Positions 45,501-56,500 of a DNA stretch of 64,000 nt are shown piece after piece. The notes beneath the pieces were generated by a model that was given only the letters and a program-made list of their open reading frames with translations, made no database searches and had not been told where the DNA came from. Both the position numbers and the translations under genes were made by a program. Position 1 is the first letter of the stretch. The number at the start of each line of letters is the position of its first letter. The stretch comes from Plumapathes pennacea (taxonomy: Eukaryota; Cnidaria; Anthozoa; Antipatharia; Myriopathidae), in assembly GCA_964036295.1 (NCBI GenBank), contig OZ038462.1, forward strand, positions 9,186,267-9,250,266. The letters are read 5' to 3'.

Positions 45501-48150
45501 GTAGCAATAAGGAACACACACAAAGCATTAAAACGGCAGTGTTATGAGATGTGCATGTGCACACGTTTGGTTGAATCTTGAAAACGTTTGCCCAATGTTT
45601 TCAAGTTTGAAATCCAAGTTGGTGTCCAGTGGCAGTTATCGATCGAGCGGCAGATCTACCGCTGTTGTGGACGCCATCTTGGATTTGAAACTGCAACACT
45701 ATGGCCTTGGATTAGTGCAATGCGTGTTAAATGAGAAAAAATCTCTAAATCCTCTAAAACCCTTCTACCCGGCAAAACATTAAAATGCTTACAGAAAATT
45801 GACTGATCGAAGAGTGGTTGCCTTGGTGCGGTGACATGACCCAGCTTTGACCCAGCCCGGGCTTATGTAAACAGGGCCTAACTTGGCACCTCAACTTAAG
45901 GGGTTTTGTACAACCCACCCACCATTCCCAAGAAACAAGCACATTCATGCACAGTGCAGCAGAATATAGTAACTACAGAATACCCTGCATTTTTTAGAGG
46001 AATCCTAAGAAGACAGTGGATACGCAGATACACAGTCAAGCTAAATCACCCTCTTTAGTAGAACGAGGAATACATTTGAGTTGGACCACCCCTCCCCCTA
46101 AGCTTTTAAAGTATGTGGAAGTGGATATGCAGTAGAGTTAGACCACCCCTCCCCCTTAGTTTTTGAAGTTGGCATGCCTCCACTGCGTATCCGCGTAATC
46201 CACTTCATATAGTACTTCAAAAAGTTAGGGGGACGGGTGGTCTGACTTCACCGTATATCCACGTATCCGCGGATACGCAGACATCCCTTCTGGAAGTGCG
46301 GGGTATTCTGTAGTTTAGCCTAATTCCTTTTTCACTAATGGAGAGTTGATTTATGTTCATCCACAGCAATACTGAAGGGGGAGTACAAGACACGAGAACA
46401 TACTTATGTCACTCCTTTCCCGTGGTTGGAAGACTGGCAGTTGTCATTGAAAACCATCTTCATCAAGGTGCGGATGACTGGAAGAGATACCCAGCGATCC
46501 CACCAACTAAAAGGTGATATTCGTGACATGTATGAGATCTTCCAACCACACGAACATTGTGAAGAGCCAAGAGTTGTCCTTGTAGAGGGAGCACCTGGAA
46601 TTGGCAAAACGGTTTTTTGTCAGAAAGTAGCCGCCGATTGGTCCGAAGGCCAGACTGGGGAGGCATTTCCGAGTTTTAGGATTCTCCTGAAACTGAAATG
46701 CAGAGATATAATTAACAGTACCACTGGTACAGTTAATGTCGAAACCTTGAAGAATTCTATTGTCGATCAACTGCTGCCATTAGACGCGTCAGAAGAGTTA
46801 AAGACGGCTTTGTTTGATTACATAAAGACCACCCAATCTCAAGTCCTGCTTGTGTTGGACGGTTTAGATGAACTCAAACGTGCTATTGACCTCCCTACCC
46901 TAATTGACAAGAAGCATAGCCCTTTGCAGTGCAAGTTTCTGTTGACGAGCAGAAATGACCCGCAGTTAAGAAAGTACTGTGATAGTCTTTTCCAGATCGT
47001 TGGTTTCAAGATCGAAGATGCAAAGTCTTACATTACCAAATTCTTTGGAGAGAACGGAAAGGAGAAAGCCAAGTACCTAATTGAGACAATCAGCGACAAG
47101 TCGAGGGAAAATAAACTTCTTCGTGATCTCGTTTCCAATCCGCTCACCACGTCTCTTCTTTGTTTTGTCTGTGATGAAACGGATGGTAAACTTCCATCGA
47201 GCAAGATTCAGCTTTACCAAGAGCTAACACGCTGTGTGTTGACAAGATACTACAAGAAACAAGATCAAGAGCCTCCCGTGGACCCAGTGGTAACACACGA
47301 AGAAGACCTGGCTGCTCTTGGTCGTTTGGCTCTCAAGGGCATAGCGAATGACCAACTTCACTTCTATGAAGACGACTTTCATGCCGAAGGCCGCGCAACG
47401 AAAGTACTTGACTTTGGATTCCTTTGTAAAGAAACAAGCGCTTCGAGAATCAGGCCTCGCTGTTCTTATCAATTTGTGCATAAGACAGTGCAAGAATATT
47501 TTGCCTCTGTTAGTCTGTGCGAGCAGCTTCTCTCAGGTAACGATAATTGTCTCAGTTATCTTTGTCAAAATAACCCCGCTTCTCGTCGTAAGTACACACA
47601 AGTTCTGTTGTTTATTTTTGGCCTCCTGAGTCAGAAAGCCGAGGCGGGAAAACAGGTTTTTTTGCGCTTAGTGTCATCACTCAAACAGCCGGTCTTTTCT
47701 TCGGGTACTAAGGTTAGCTGGAGTTACACTTTAAATCTGGTACGAGAATGTGCTGATGTTAACGCTGAGTTTGGTGAAGCGATGTGCGAGGCAGTTGTCA
47801 GCAGTAGCACTTGGGAGAGACTGGAGCTGAGCGACAGTAAGATTAGTGAGACAGATGTAGAATATAGAATTGTGTGTGGAATGTTGAGAGAAAACAGGCC
47901 GCTCAAGAGCTTATCTTTGAGAAACAACAACATAAAAGATGTAACAACATTAGCCGAGTCAATGGTAAGTAACCACACATTGCAGTATTTATATTTGTGG
48001 GATAACCCGCTCCTCACAGGTGTGCCTGCACTGGCTCGCGCACTGACTCACAACACAACATTACAAGGGTTAGGGTTGGACTGGAAGTTCAGAGACGAGC
48101 CAGCTATCCAGGAATTAAAGAAACAAAATCCACGTCCGGAGATTTATTAA
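39577..48150 (+). CDS. NLR2: DEATH-NACHT-LRR NOD-like receptor, 6 coding exons
   Basis: Paralogue (or allele) of NLR1 with the same architecture. Exons: 39577-39655, 40401-40651, 41890-41920, 44038-44286, 45185-45253, 46367-48150. Phases join without a stop to give 820 aa. Start ATG has an in-frame TAG 15 nt upstream. DEATH domain in exon 2, T/P/S-rich basic linker in exon 4, P-loop GAPGIGKT at 301-308, Walker B LLVLDGLDEL about 387-396, then terminal LRRs (LERLELSDSKI, LKSLSLRNNNI, LQYLYLWDNPL). Intron 2 holds a hAT-like MITE, intron 3 a hAT relic, intron 5 a foldback MITE. It differs from NLR1 mostly in one island (47510-47752). Expected role: cytosolic sensing and assembly of a DEATH-based signalling complex. 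Confidence 0.9.
40740..41825 (+). repeat. Interspersed repeat family R1, copy in NLR2 intron 2
   Basis: Counterpart of 11830-12785, interrupted by the hAT-like MITE at 41144-41371. Its first about 240 bp (ACTAGACTGGC end) are missing here. Confidence 0.55.
41144..41371. mobile_element. 228-bp hAT-like MITE with target duplication
   Basis: Ends GGTGTTACACTGGTCGATTT and CAACCAGTGTAACATCACC(T) are inverted with small gaps. TAAAGCT flanks it on both sides (41137-41143 and 41372-41378), and NLR1 intron 2 has the single TAAAGCT at 12271. A 7-8 bp duplication suits the hAT superfamily. Confidence 0.8.
42120..42485 (-). pseudogene. L1-type reverse-transcriptase fragment, copy 2
   Basis: Matches 13080-13440 and keeps about 30 bp near 42350 that copy 1 lacks (GCCTTTATCATAGCTATAAT). 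Confidence 0.65.
42492..42965 (-). CDS. TTF-type hAT transposase N-terminal fragment, open in this copy
   Basis: 157-aa ORF on the minus strand: MVFNGVTSFSNPQKLEVIES, FQLVWLQQYPWLAYSKYLEG, TFCLPCVLFGRNANNEGKLV, then LTFWTSATGRFKKHCHFKNH. This is the TTF zinc-finger-like region of hAT transposases, which binds DNA. The frame ends where L1-derived sequence begins, so the catalytic domain is missing and activity is not expected. NLR1's copy carries a stop and an indel here. Confidence 0.6.
   Translation of the reverse strand: MVFNGVTSFSNPQKLEVIESVWSPRGDPLFQFPSSIESGRKSRKFQLVWLQQYPWLAYSKYLEGTFCLPCVLFGRNANNEGKLVKSPLTFWTSATGRFKKHCHFKNHNYAVLAMDNFVKVMKCWAVPVDQQLHNLMQHLQIDKNHKILTSLFKTVIF
45971..46315. 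mobile_element. Foldback MITE with GGATACGCGGATACGC motifs, copy c, in NLR2 intron 5
   Basis: Ends AACTACAGAATACCCTGCA and TGCGGGGTATTCTGTAGTT. Same interior as 1174-1538 but clearly more diverged. Lies about 50 bp before exon 6 and is absent from NLR1 intron 5. Confidence 0.8.
47510..47752 (+). other. Divergent island in NLR2 exon 6
   Basis: Corresponds to 18895-19120 in NLR1. Flanking coding sequence is nearly identical, but here the proteins differ at most positions (for example CLSYLCQNNPASRRKYTQVL against CLSQGKISPVKCEQLISF) apart from the shared core GLLSQKAEAGK. Confidence 0.85.
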
Positions 48151-48575
48151 TTAGTATATTAAAAATGTAGTGAGACAACAGACAAGCGTTTGCTTCACTT
48201 CTCACAATTAATTCACTGAAAACAAAACATTTCCTTTGTGAACAGAGCAAGTTTGGCTTTGATTTGTAAATTGTTTGGCCAGAAATTTATGAAAAAGGCA
48301 ACTGAACGAGTTTATTTCTGTCAGGAAACATTACCACACGGCTTAGCAGTGTTTAGGGGAATTTTGTGTGATAAACAAGTGCGTTTTCATTCATAAAACG
48401 ATTTAAAAGCAAGAAAATTCAACAAGAAAGCGAAAAACCCGCCAAGACTCGCCGCGTTCTGTGGCAAGTTATGAAGAGAAATTCAAACACAAAGCCATTT
48501 GATAGAGAAAATACTGATTTATTAAGCAAAATATACTTGAAGGTCATTACAGCATTGATGAAGAGCACATGAGTA

Positions 48576-50093
48576 CTAGAAATACGATAATCGCATATAC
48601 CCCCTCACTCTGCCATTGATGGGACTTTTACTTTGGTAACTCCCAATAAGAGTAGCCTTTGTTTTACCGAAATGTTGACTCAATCTTTTCTTCGAACTCA
48701 AGTGCTACACGCAAAGGAAGGAGAAAAAGAATGGTGTGTGTTATACTTTTGCGTTGAAAAAAGAATCGATTGCGTGACGAAGTACGTATTTCCCACGGTC
48801 GGCACGTCAAATTAATTCATACAGTCTGCCAAGCACGTTCTCGAAATTTAATACTCAAAGTTTGAAGTTGGTCGGCCGTCGTAGTACGGGAACTGAAAGG
48901 AACACTGATTTTCCAATTTTGAATTCATAGGCAGTACAATTAAATAGGCTTCCTGTGCGATTTGTTTTTACTACCGCATGCACCAGACTCAGGCATGCAT
49001 ATTTAATAGGCTCGAATTGTTTTGTATGTGAACCCACTCAAAACAGCAAAATTTCTCCCAGAATCAAAGCAAAACTTGAACAGTTTACTTCAAATTATAC
49101 ACGGGCTTCAGACCCAGTAATACTTCTAAGGGCTTGTGAACGATTCTCGCTGCAATCACCGCGTGTCAGATTACAGAAAAATAAGACATCTGACTAAATC
49201 ATTCAAGACTCTAAGTTCCGATTGCTCTGAGCAAATACGGTAGCCGAAACTGGCAACAAAAGCGTAGTAAAACAATACTTCAAGGGAAAATGATCAGCAT
49301 ACAGATTTTAATACATTCTTGAAGTGATCGAGTTACAAAATATATATTTGTCACGGTGATTGTTCGATTTCCACTGACTAACCTTTGTTGCTTGTCCTTT
49401 CTAAATAAGTATCTGAGTTTAACACAAAACGGCGTCTGAAGCTCCCGATTTGCTTTCAAGCGCTGTTCCCTTTGCGGAGTTGTCTGTGTTACCCGCTTCT
49501 GTTCATGTCGCTTTTGGTCGGCATTATGCGCTGTTGTCTTAACTTGCGGAGTCTTCTCTTCGGCCCGCTTTTTCTCCTGAAGTTTCCGATTTGCGTTCAA
49601 GTGCTGTTCTCTTTGCGGAGTTGTCTGCGTTACCCGTTTCCGTTCATGTCGCTTTCGATCGGCATTCATGCGTTGTTGTTCGCTCGTTTCACGATTTCGC
49701 CTTGCTCGTGCCTGTTCCCTTCTCATTTGAAGACGAGCTTCGCGAGACTGTTGTGTTTCAAGTTTTTCAGTTTTTAAGTTTTCCATTTTCGTGAACGCAG
49801 CTTCGATATATTGTTGCTTCGTTCAAATCTAAATGCTTCGTTCAAATCTAATTTCTCTTATTTCGGAGTAAAACAACATTGCTGAGTAAAACTACAGGCC
49901 AGGGCACACGTGATCGATCCGGCCTTTCTTATTGGTTAGCAGGGTAACCGCGCCTAAAGTCGTACGACAGACTGACTGACAAACTGACAGACAACGTTAA
50001 ATTTCGAGATGGCGACAGGCTTGGAGTCCCCAAGTAGGCGGTATAATATTACTGCATTAGTGTCGTGAGTATTTCCCTCACTTCGTTCGGGGA
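48576..50093 (-). mobile_element. Helitron-like element, 1518 bp, minus strand, in NLR2 3' flank
   Basis: On the minus strand it runs A/TCCCCGAACGAAGTGAGGG ... GTATTTCTAG/T. The unoccupied site is in NLR1's 3' flank (19868-19885), where AAATATTA and TTCTCGTGTG are directly adjacent (minus-strand reading). This confirms insertion between A and T without target duplication. Confidence 0.85.
49280..49786 (-). CDS. Basic repeat ORF of Helitron-like element, 168 aa
   Basis: Open version of the ORF at 30476. MENLKTEKLETQQSREARLQ is followed by three repeats of the type TPQREQxLxANRxLQ, then TPFCVKLRYLFRKDKQQR and a probable read-through of a splice donor (AAAG/GTTAGT) into non-coding sequence. It resembles the arginine-rich N terminus that precedes Rep/helicase domains in cnidarian Helitrons; those domains are absent. 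Expression is not evident. Confidence 0.5.
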   Translation of the reverse strand: MENLKTEKLETQQSREARLQMRREQARARRNRETSEQQRMNADRKRHERKRVTQTTPQREQHLNANRKLQEKKRAEEKTPQVKTTAHNADQKRHEQKRVTQTTPQREQRLKANRELQTPFCVKLRYLFRKDKQQRLVSGNRTITVTNIYFVTRSLQECIKICMLIIFP

Positions 50094-50773
50094 TAATATT
50101 TAAGCAGAAAAAAATCAAACAGAACAAGTTATTTATGATTTCTTACCGTAAACTTGTGAAGCATTTGCTGTTCCGCGCGGGAAAACACTCCAAGTCACAT
50201 TTCTTTTCTTTCCACAAATAGCCCGCAGTAACTTTTACAGCAGTTTCATCGATAGCAAATCGAAGCACAGCTCACAGTAAACAAAATAAACCGAGTTCAA
50301 GTTTCGAACTTGTAGAAATCCGTAACTGAAGCGAAATTATTAGCGTTTGTACAAATGTTTTGTACAATTATTCAGTCCAAGGCACAAGTTCGAGTATCAA
50401 ATCCATGTAAATATGTTCACAGTCCAAGTAAGGTCCCAGCTTATCCTCCAGCTGTGTTGAAATACTACGTAAGAATCTCGCCGGCCGTTGGTGCCAAGGA
50501 CTTGTAGTACAATTTTTCGTTGAATAACGGCTGTCCGTACTTCAAACTTCATCCAACACTCCTGTTCAAATACTGTAGCGTGATTGCAATTTTAAACAGT
50601 CCTCGCAGTTTTTACGAAATTCCCGAAAGTGTTTTACGCGTCTTCGTCGCCTTTCTCTGGTGTTTTTCCAGTCCACATTTGTAGATGTGTTTCATCTTGC
50701 AGAAAGTTTTATTTCTCTTCGAGTGCGGATCGAAATCCCTCGCTTCTGATTAGCTGAGTTCGTTTGGGGCGCG

Positions 50774-50973
50774 NNNNNNNNNNNNNNNNNNNNNNNNNNN
50801 NNNNNNNNNNNNNNNNNNNNNNNNNNNNNNNNNNNNNNNNNNNNNNNNNNNNNNNNNNNNNNNNNNNNNNNNNNNNNNNNNNNNNNNNNNNNNNNNNNNN
50901 NNNNNNNNNNNNNNNNNNNNNNNNNNNNNNNNNNNNNNNNNNNNNNNNNNNNNNNNNNNNNNNNNNNNNNNNN
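50774..50973. other. Assembly gap, 200 N
   Basis: Exactly 200 N. In copy 1 the flanking sequences GGAGCGCG and AACTCTCAACC adjoin at 20506-20522, so the true missing sequence is probably close to zero. Confidence 0.98.
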
Positions 50974-52285
50974 AACCCTCAACCAATGAGAAACCTGCAA
51001 TATTTGTCAATGGATGAAAACGCACCAATGAGAAAATTTCTTTGATTTTCCTCCGAGGTCCTCATCGCATCGAAATGGTTTCTTTGCAGTGGAATAAACT
51101 CGTTCATCTGACAGAAATAAATCTGCTTTGATCATGACAGGTAACAGGAATTTCATGTGAAGTGTAAGAACCAACGGCTTGTCTGTTTGTGTCATAACTT
51201 GCAATGTGTGGTTACTGTAGAGTAGATCAGAACTGTTTTTAGTGCAGATAATTGCCAGATTACTTCAGCCTTAGGCAGGTCATTTGTTGTTAAATCTTAA
51301 TTATTTGATGTTTGTAGATCAGTCAAGGAATGGGAAATGCACAAGATTTCAGGCAAATTTTTTTTCTGCCACAAAACGTTTTCAGTGTAATTTGATTTCC
51401 GAACAGCCAAAGAATTCTTTGTGCTTTTATATTTCTGAGTCTGTCCCCACTCCTTCAGACTTCAAATGGTTAAGTTTTGAAGTGCATCGCTTTCACCACC
51501 TTACACACTGCTGCTGTGCCAGGCCTTTCATGTTGTTTTACATCCTTTTCATACATCATCACTCCAAAATATAATGTAAAGTTCTTGTTGATGAAATTAC
51601 ATACTTCGGTCAGAATTAGCATGAAAATTGTATGTGGTATGTTTCTGGCCTGGTATAGTAAAGGGTGAAGGTGTTTTTGGCTCCATGTTTGCCTGTGTGT
51701 GTTTACATGTTTTGTCATAAATTGTGTGTGTCTATTTTGTTTAGATCATGATTGTATGTTTCATGATTGTGTCTGTGGTTACCAAAGACCATTCTCCTGT
51801 TGCAGCTCTTACTCAGACTACAGCACCAAGGAGAGATTACTTCATACAACATTTTATTAGAAATATCTATTTCTTCTTAATTGACCTTTGTCTCATTTTC
51901 GCTTGCCACTTTCCTTTTATTTTTGTCATCATGTTTAAAATAATTTAAAGCTGCTACCTTGTGGGGATGGCCTTGTGAAGTGTTTATCTGTTTTTTCGTC
52001 TTGCTGAGTCAGGGCCAACTTTTAAGAGCATTGTATGCTTTGAACTCGAGCGTGTGTAATTAAACAGGATTTGGGATTTAGGCCACACCCACACCAATGC
52101 GTTTCATCCTTTTTCGTACGGTTTTCTTTTTGCTTTCCGTCGACACGAAAACGATATCTCGAAGAACGGTTCCCTGTCGAAAACAGATGTGTCTTGAAAT
52201 GAAAATCGAATAAGTGTGGACGAGTGGCTTTGAAAAATAATGCAGGTTTTTGGAAACTTATTTTTGTGGACGTAGGCTAACCTTA
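50974..52285. other. NLR2 3' flank, no gene seen
   Basis: Counterpart of 20510-21660 and then about 22880-23015. No coding region supported. Confidence 0.4.
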
Positions 52286-52581
52286 GAGCGGTTTTCGGAT
52301 GACTGTCGAAAGTAATTGTGTGATTGCTTTGGTTTTGCGTTTGCTTCGCTTTCGGATTGGTCCACACGAGTTTGTCAGCATGCTCAGCCAATCAAGAACA
52401 AAACCAAAACCAAACACTTCTCACGCAAGCGATGGCGTGTACTCGCACTGCTGATTGGAAAGTAGAACCAAACGCAAATTACTTTGGCTTCTAATTGGCT
52501 GAACTGTTTTCTCTCAATCTCTGTGATTGGCCTGTGTGATCACTTTGGTTTTGGTTTTCGACAGTCATCCGAAAACGGCTC
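52286..52581. mobile_element. 296-bp TA-flanked MITE, long relative of 38044-38134
   Basis: GAGCGGTTTTCGGATGACTG and its complement CAGTCATCCGAAAACGGCTC (one mismatch) lie at the ends, flanked by TA. The interior is rich in TTTGGTTTTG / CAAAACCAAA words. Confidence 0.75.
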
Positions 52582-53085
52582 TAATATGGGTAACAATAAA
52601 TATGTTTGCACTGAACAAAGGAAATGATAAGAGCACTGGGAGATCTGTATGTAGTAGTATGAGACTATTTTCAAGTTAGTCATCCCAGTATCGTAGTTAA
52701 TATATTATATTATAGGCCTGTATATAAATAATTATTATTGTATTATCCAGAATATGTGAATTAACATTCTATTTTAAATCATTGACAAAAATAGTCTTGT
52801 GTAGTAACCTTTTGTTCAAATGCTGAACCCATAGTGGTTGATGAAACATAGAGCTTTGTTTGAGAGCAACTGTAAACCATTCTTGTAATCGCCATTAAAT
52901 GGAGTTTGATATTTGTTGATTGTGCTCGTCTCAGTGAGTCGGGGGGAGGAGTGGGACAAGTCTTCCCAGCTGACACACGCACAGTTAACACTGCTGGCAC
53001 ATGCCATAGTTTTTAGTACATTCACAGGGTGATTGATTTGCAAATGGTGGAACTACTGTTAGAAACGTACACGGGCAGGTTGAAT

Positions 53086-53598
53086 TGCAAAAAAAGTAAA
53101 ACCTCGAATAAGCGCTCCTGGAATAAGCGCCCATTCCCTCAGGCAAAATTTAATATTTGCCAGAGTCCATCTCGAAGCCGGAGATGGCCATCGCACTTAC
53201 ATGAGGACCTCAACAGCCTCAAATACTTTGCGATGTGTTTCGCCGCGCTGGAATCAAGGAAACGAGGAGCAATCCCCAGGGACTGTTGTGAGGTTTTGGC
53301 AAAACCGGTAAATGTGGAATGCCGATCGAGGGGAGGGAGTGGGAGCGGGGTCCTTGGCTCCCTTGGCTGTAAAGGTAGCGATCCCCTGAATTGTCCGTAT
53401 GACGGGAACAAGGGTCTTCCGGGATTCCAAAGCATGTGCAAAAGTAACCAAAAATGTTGTCCCTTTGAAGCCAAAGCAATCACGGCCCTCCACACGAAAG
53501 TTTTCACCGTTTCGTGGCGTGAATGGCAGCTTTCCTGAGCCCACTGTCACTCAGTGGCACTTTTGTGGCGGGCATGCGTAAATGGCCACAACATCAAG
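53086..53598. other. Upstream region of the Mis18-like gene
   Basis: Begins with ACCTCGAATAAGCGCTCCTG, a common transposon-terminus-like word. The overlapping ORFs at 53139-53550 on both strands show no consistent coding signal or known domain. It probably contains the promoter of the gene starting at 53599, but no core motif was identified. Confidence 0.35.
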
Positions 53599-56500
53599 AT
53601 GGCGGCAAATTCCGAAGAGAAAGAAACAGCAGTGAATCCTGGCGATGAAAAGGGCGCTTTACCAGTCGTGTTCCAGTGTGAACGGTGCAGAGGTATCATT
53701 GGGGATACTTCTTCCTGGATCTGTGCTCATCAAAGCCTGGACGTGGTTTGCTTAAGTGGTATGTCCATATTTTGTTCTCAACAAGCAAGTAAAACTATTA
53801 AAACATACATGTACTGCATAGACAATAACTACTCTTTGCGAGGAAAATGCACGGATATTTGTCCGAGGATATTAGCTGTTCCGAGAAGCCAACAGTCACC
53901 CCACAGCTAAAATCTCTTTATTGTCCTTCAAAGATTTCCTCTCACAGCAAAATAATGCCGCTGGGACTGTGAAGCTTTTTGGTGCTTTCTAGAACTGCTT
54001 TTTCGACCAATGAATTTATTTCCACCTCGGTAGCTATCTCGTAATGTTTTTGTAACTAATCAAACTGTGTTTGGATATTGCTAATGGCTTGCGACAGTTT
54101 ACCAGTCGGGGGTTCTTTCGATAGCGGACGTTATTCGGTCACGTTTCACGATTCCACCAATCATACGCGAGTTGGAACATTTGATGGATCATAAAATCAT
54201 AAAATCGGTAATAAACTCTTGAAAGTTATGTAAGGTGTCTTGTCATCTATTCTTGGCTTCTGGGTGAATACGTTTTTGGCTCTATATTTTTGAGGAGAAC
54301 AACCTAAACCGTTCAAAAACCACTGAGCAGAGGCCAAGATTATAATTTAGATGACAACACACACCTGAGATAAGTTTCAGGGGCTTTATTATCCCCATAA
54401 ATTGTACTTGCTTTACCGAAGACTGGGTTACTGGTGGTAAAATATGCGCACAACACTGTCGCTCAGTTGTATTGGACTAAGGGCGTGTTCAATTGGGTCT
54501 TTTCCAGAATAGGAATAACACTGTTGATGGGTTGTTTGGTTTGGAGCTGACTTGGGTAAATATGCATCGACAGCTGTTCGAAATGCCAGCATGAAGGTTT
54601 TCAAAACAAGTTCAAACATAATTTGCCCTGCAGCAAGCAAGACTTTGGGTCATTTTACTGTACATGTACCTATATTCCTGTTCCACAATAGACTCAATTA
54701 AACATGCCCTAAATAATTGCATGCAATCACAACATCATTTTATACACGGTTTTAGCTTTGTGACTTTCATGCAAAGAATATAACTCACTCTCACCTTCTG
54801 ATTCATTTCACAATTCATTTCCTCAACTACAGTAATTATGGACACTGATCACCCTCCCTACTAATGTTCACTCCAGTTGTGCAATATATACAAGTTGCCA
54901 ACAGTTTCCTGAGAATTGATTGTTCCTGCCTACCAACATGGCTGTCAAAATCTTACCCCATCCTAGACCAATATAACAAAATATTGTACGTCATCCCACA
55001 CCAACAGAACAAAATCATAGCTCCATCCCAGACCAACAGAATAGAATCATACATTACCCAATCCCAAACCAACAGAACAAAACTGGAAATGCCTTTTTTT
55101 GACTTTAGCAGTCACCTCAGTTGTGATCGTGGAGGAAGAACTGGAAACCTCTGCACAAGGAGAGGACATTGGAAGGTAGGTAGTGCAGAGATTGCCAGCT
55201 TTAACATAAGTAATGTTCAGGCAGGAGATGTACATTGAGAGTCTGGACCTCACTTTGCATGGTGGAAGTTTCTGGGGTTGGTGTGAGGGTATTGTATCAA
55301 TATTAATGGAAAGATAGATTCATAGAGATGAAGCAGAGCTTTGCCCAAAAAATGAGTCAAAAGTCATTGGGACACTCCTGGCTTACGCACATCCGAAGCA
55401 CAATGTGAATCCATACAACCTATGGGTGGTCTTATATTTCTTGTTTTCAGGTACCTTCCCCTCTCCTCCATCCAGTGTTGGCCTAAGGTGGGAAAGCCGA
55501 ACCATGCTCAGCTACCCAACAATGAATGGGGGAGAGGGGGTAAACTTGAAATTTTCCCAACAATTTTGACCATGATTGCAGCTACAGTACAATATTATTA
55601 TGTGTAATGTATTATATACACAAAAAAGAATGGCATATATACAAAAGAAGGCTTTCAGCAGTGGTTGAGAAGACTATTTTGAATTGAGGCTGTCATATAA
55701 TATTATATTACTGTACATGTAGGCTAGTGAAGCATAATATTTTCGATTCTTATGTGTTTTAACTTCTTTGTTTGGTATGTTTTTTTAGCCTTTAATTTAC
55801 AAATGATAAAAACCAATGATTAAAATTTTGCATTCTCTTTCTGTTTAAAGCACTTTTTTACCGCTTCAGTGTAACTCATGCAAGTCTCCCTTGGGCAGAA
55901 CATACCAAACAACACCACGGAAATTAGACATGATGAGGTAAGGCAAGTTCATTTCCCAAAGTTTGAATGTAATTTGTACTGGCACTAGGTTTGATGTATT
56001 CTCTAAAGATGATTGTTGTTGTAGTTGTTAGGTTTATATTTAATTCAATTTAGGTTTATATTTAATTTAATTTAATTTAATTTAATTTGCTATTTGTAAT
56101 TGTAACACTGCATTTGCTGAGTGCATCACTTCTCCGATGAAACACTTAATTCATCTGTTGACCCCAAGCCATTATTTTCAGCCACTGGCTTTGACCTTAC
56201 TTCTTCATGTAAATCTCTGTGTATCATCCTATGAATAAATATAAAGTGTTGAGCACTCTCTTTTAAGATCTAGCAAGTCCACTTTCTCAAATTGTAAAAA
56301 AGACAGTTCCTTTAGGAATAATGCAAGGTTAGTATACAGACACAAAAGCAAGCTCTGCAGAGAAATTTGCTTGACAGACACTTGTTTATACAGGCAGTAA
56401 AAAGTGCTAAAGTGCTATCATTTCCTACTGCACATAATTGTGAAAGTGGTCATTATACATACATATATATATATGATTGCCACACTTTACTGACAAACAC

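Larger units (their letters stand above)
25493..53085 (+). repeat. Large direct duplication, copy 2
   Basis: Counterpart of 1-23535. It is longer because of copy-specific insertions at about 29764-36535, 37009-37530, 37640-37990, 38044-38134, 41144-41371, 45971-46315, 48576-50093 and 52286-52581, plus the 200-N gap. It ends about 500 bp before the Mis18-like gene. Confidence 0.9.

Noticed and set aside
53139..53550. Four overlapping ORFs upstream of MIS18A
   Set aside because: All are open because the stretch is GC-richer with few stops; none shows a domain or splice-consistent extension.
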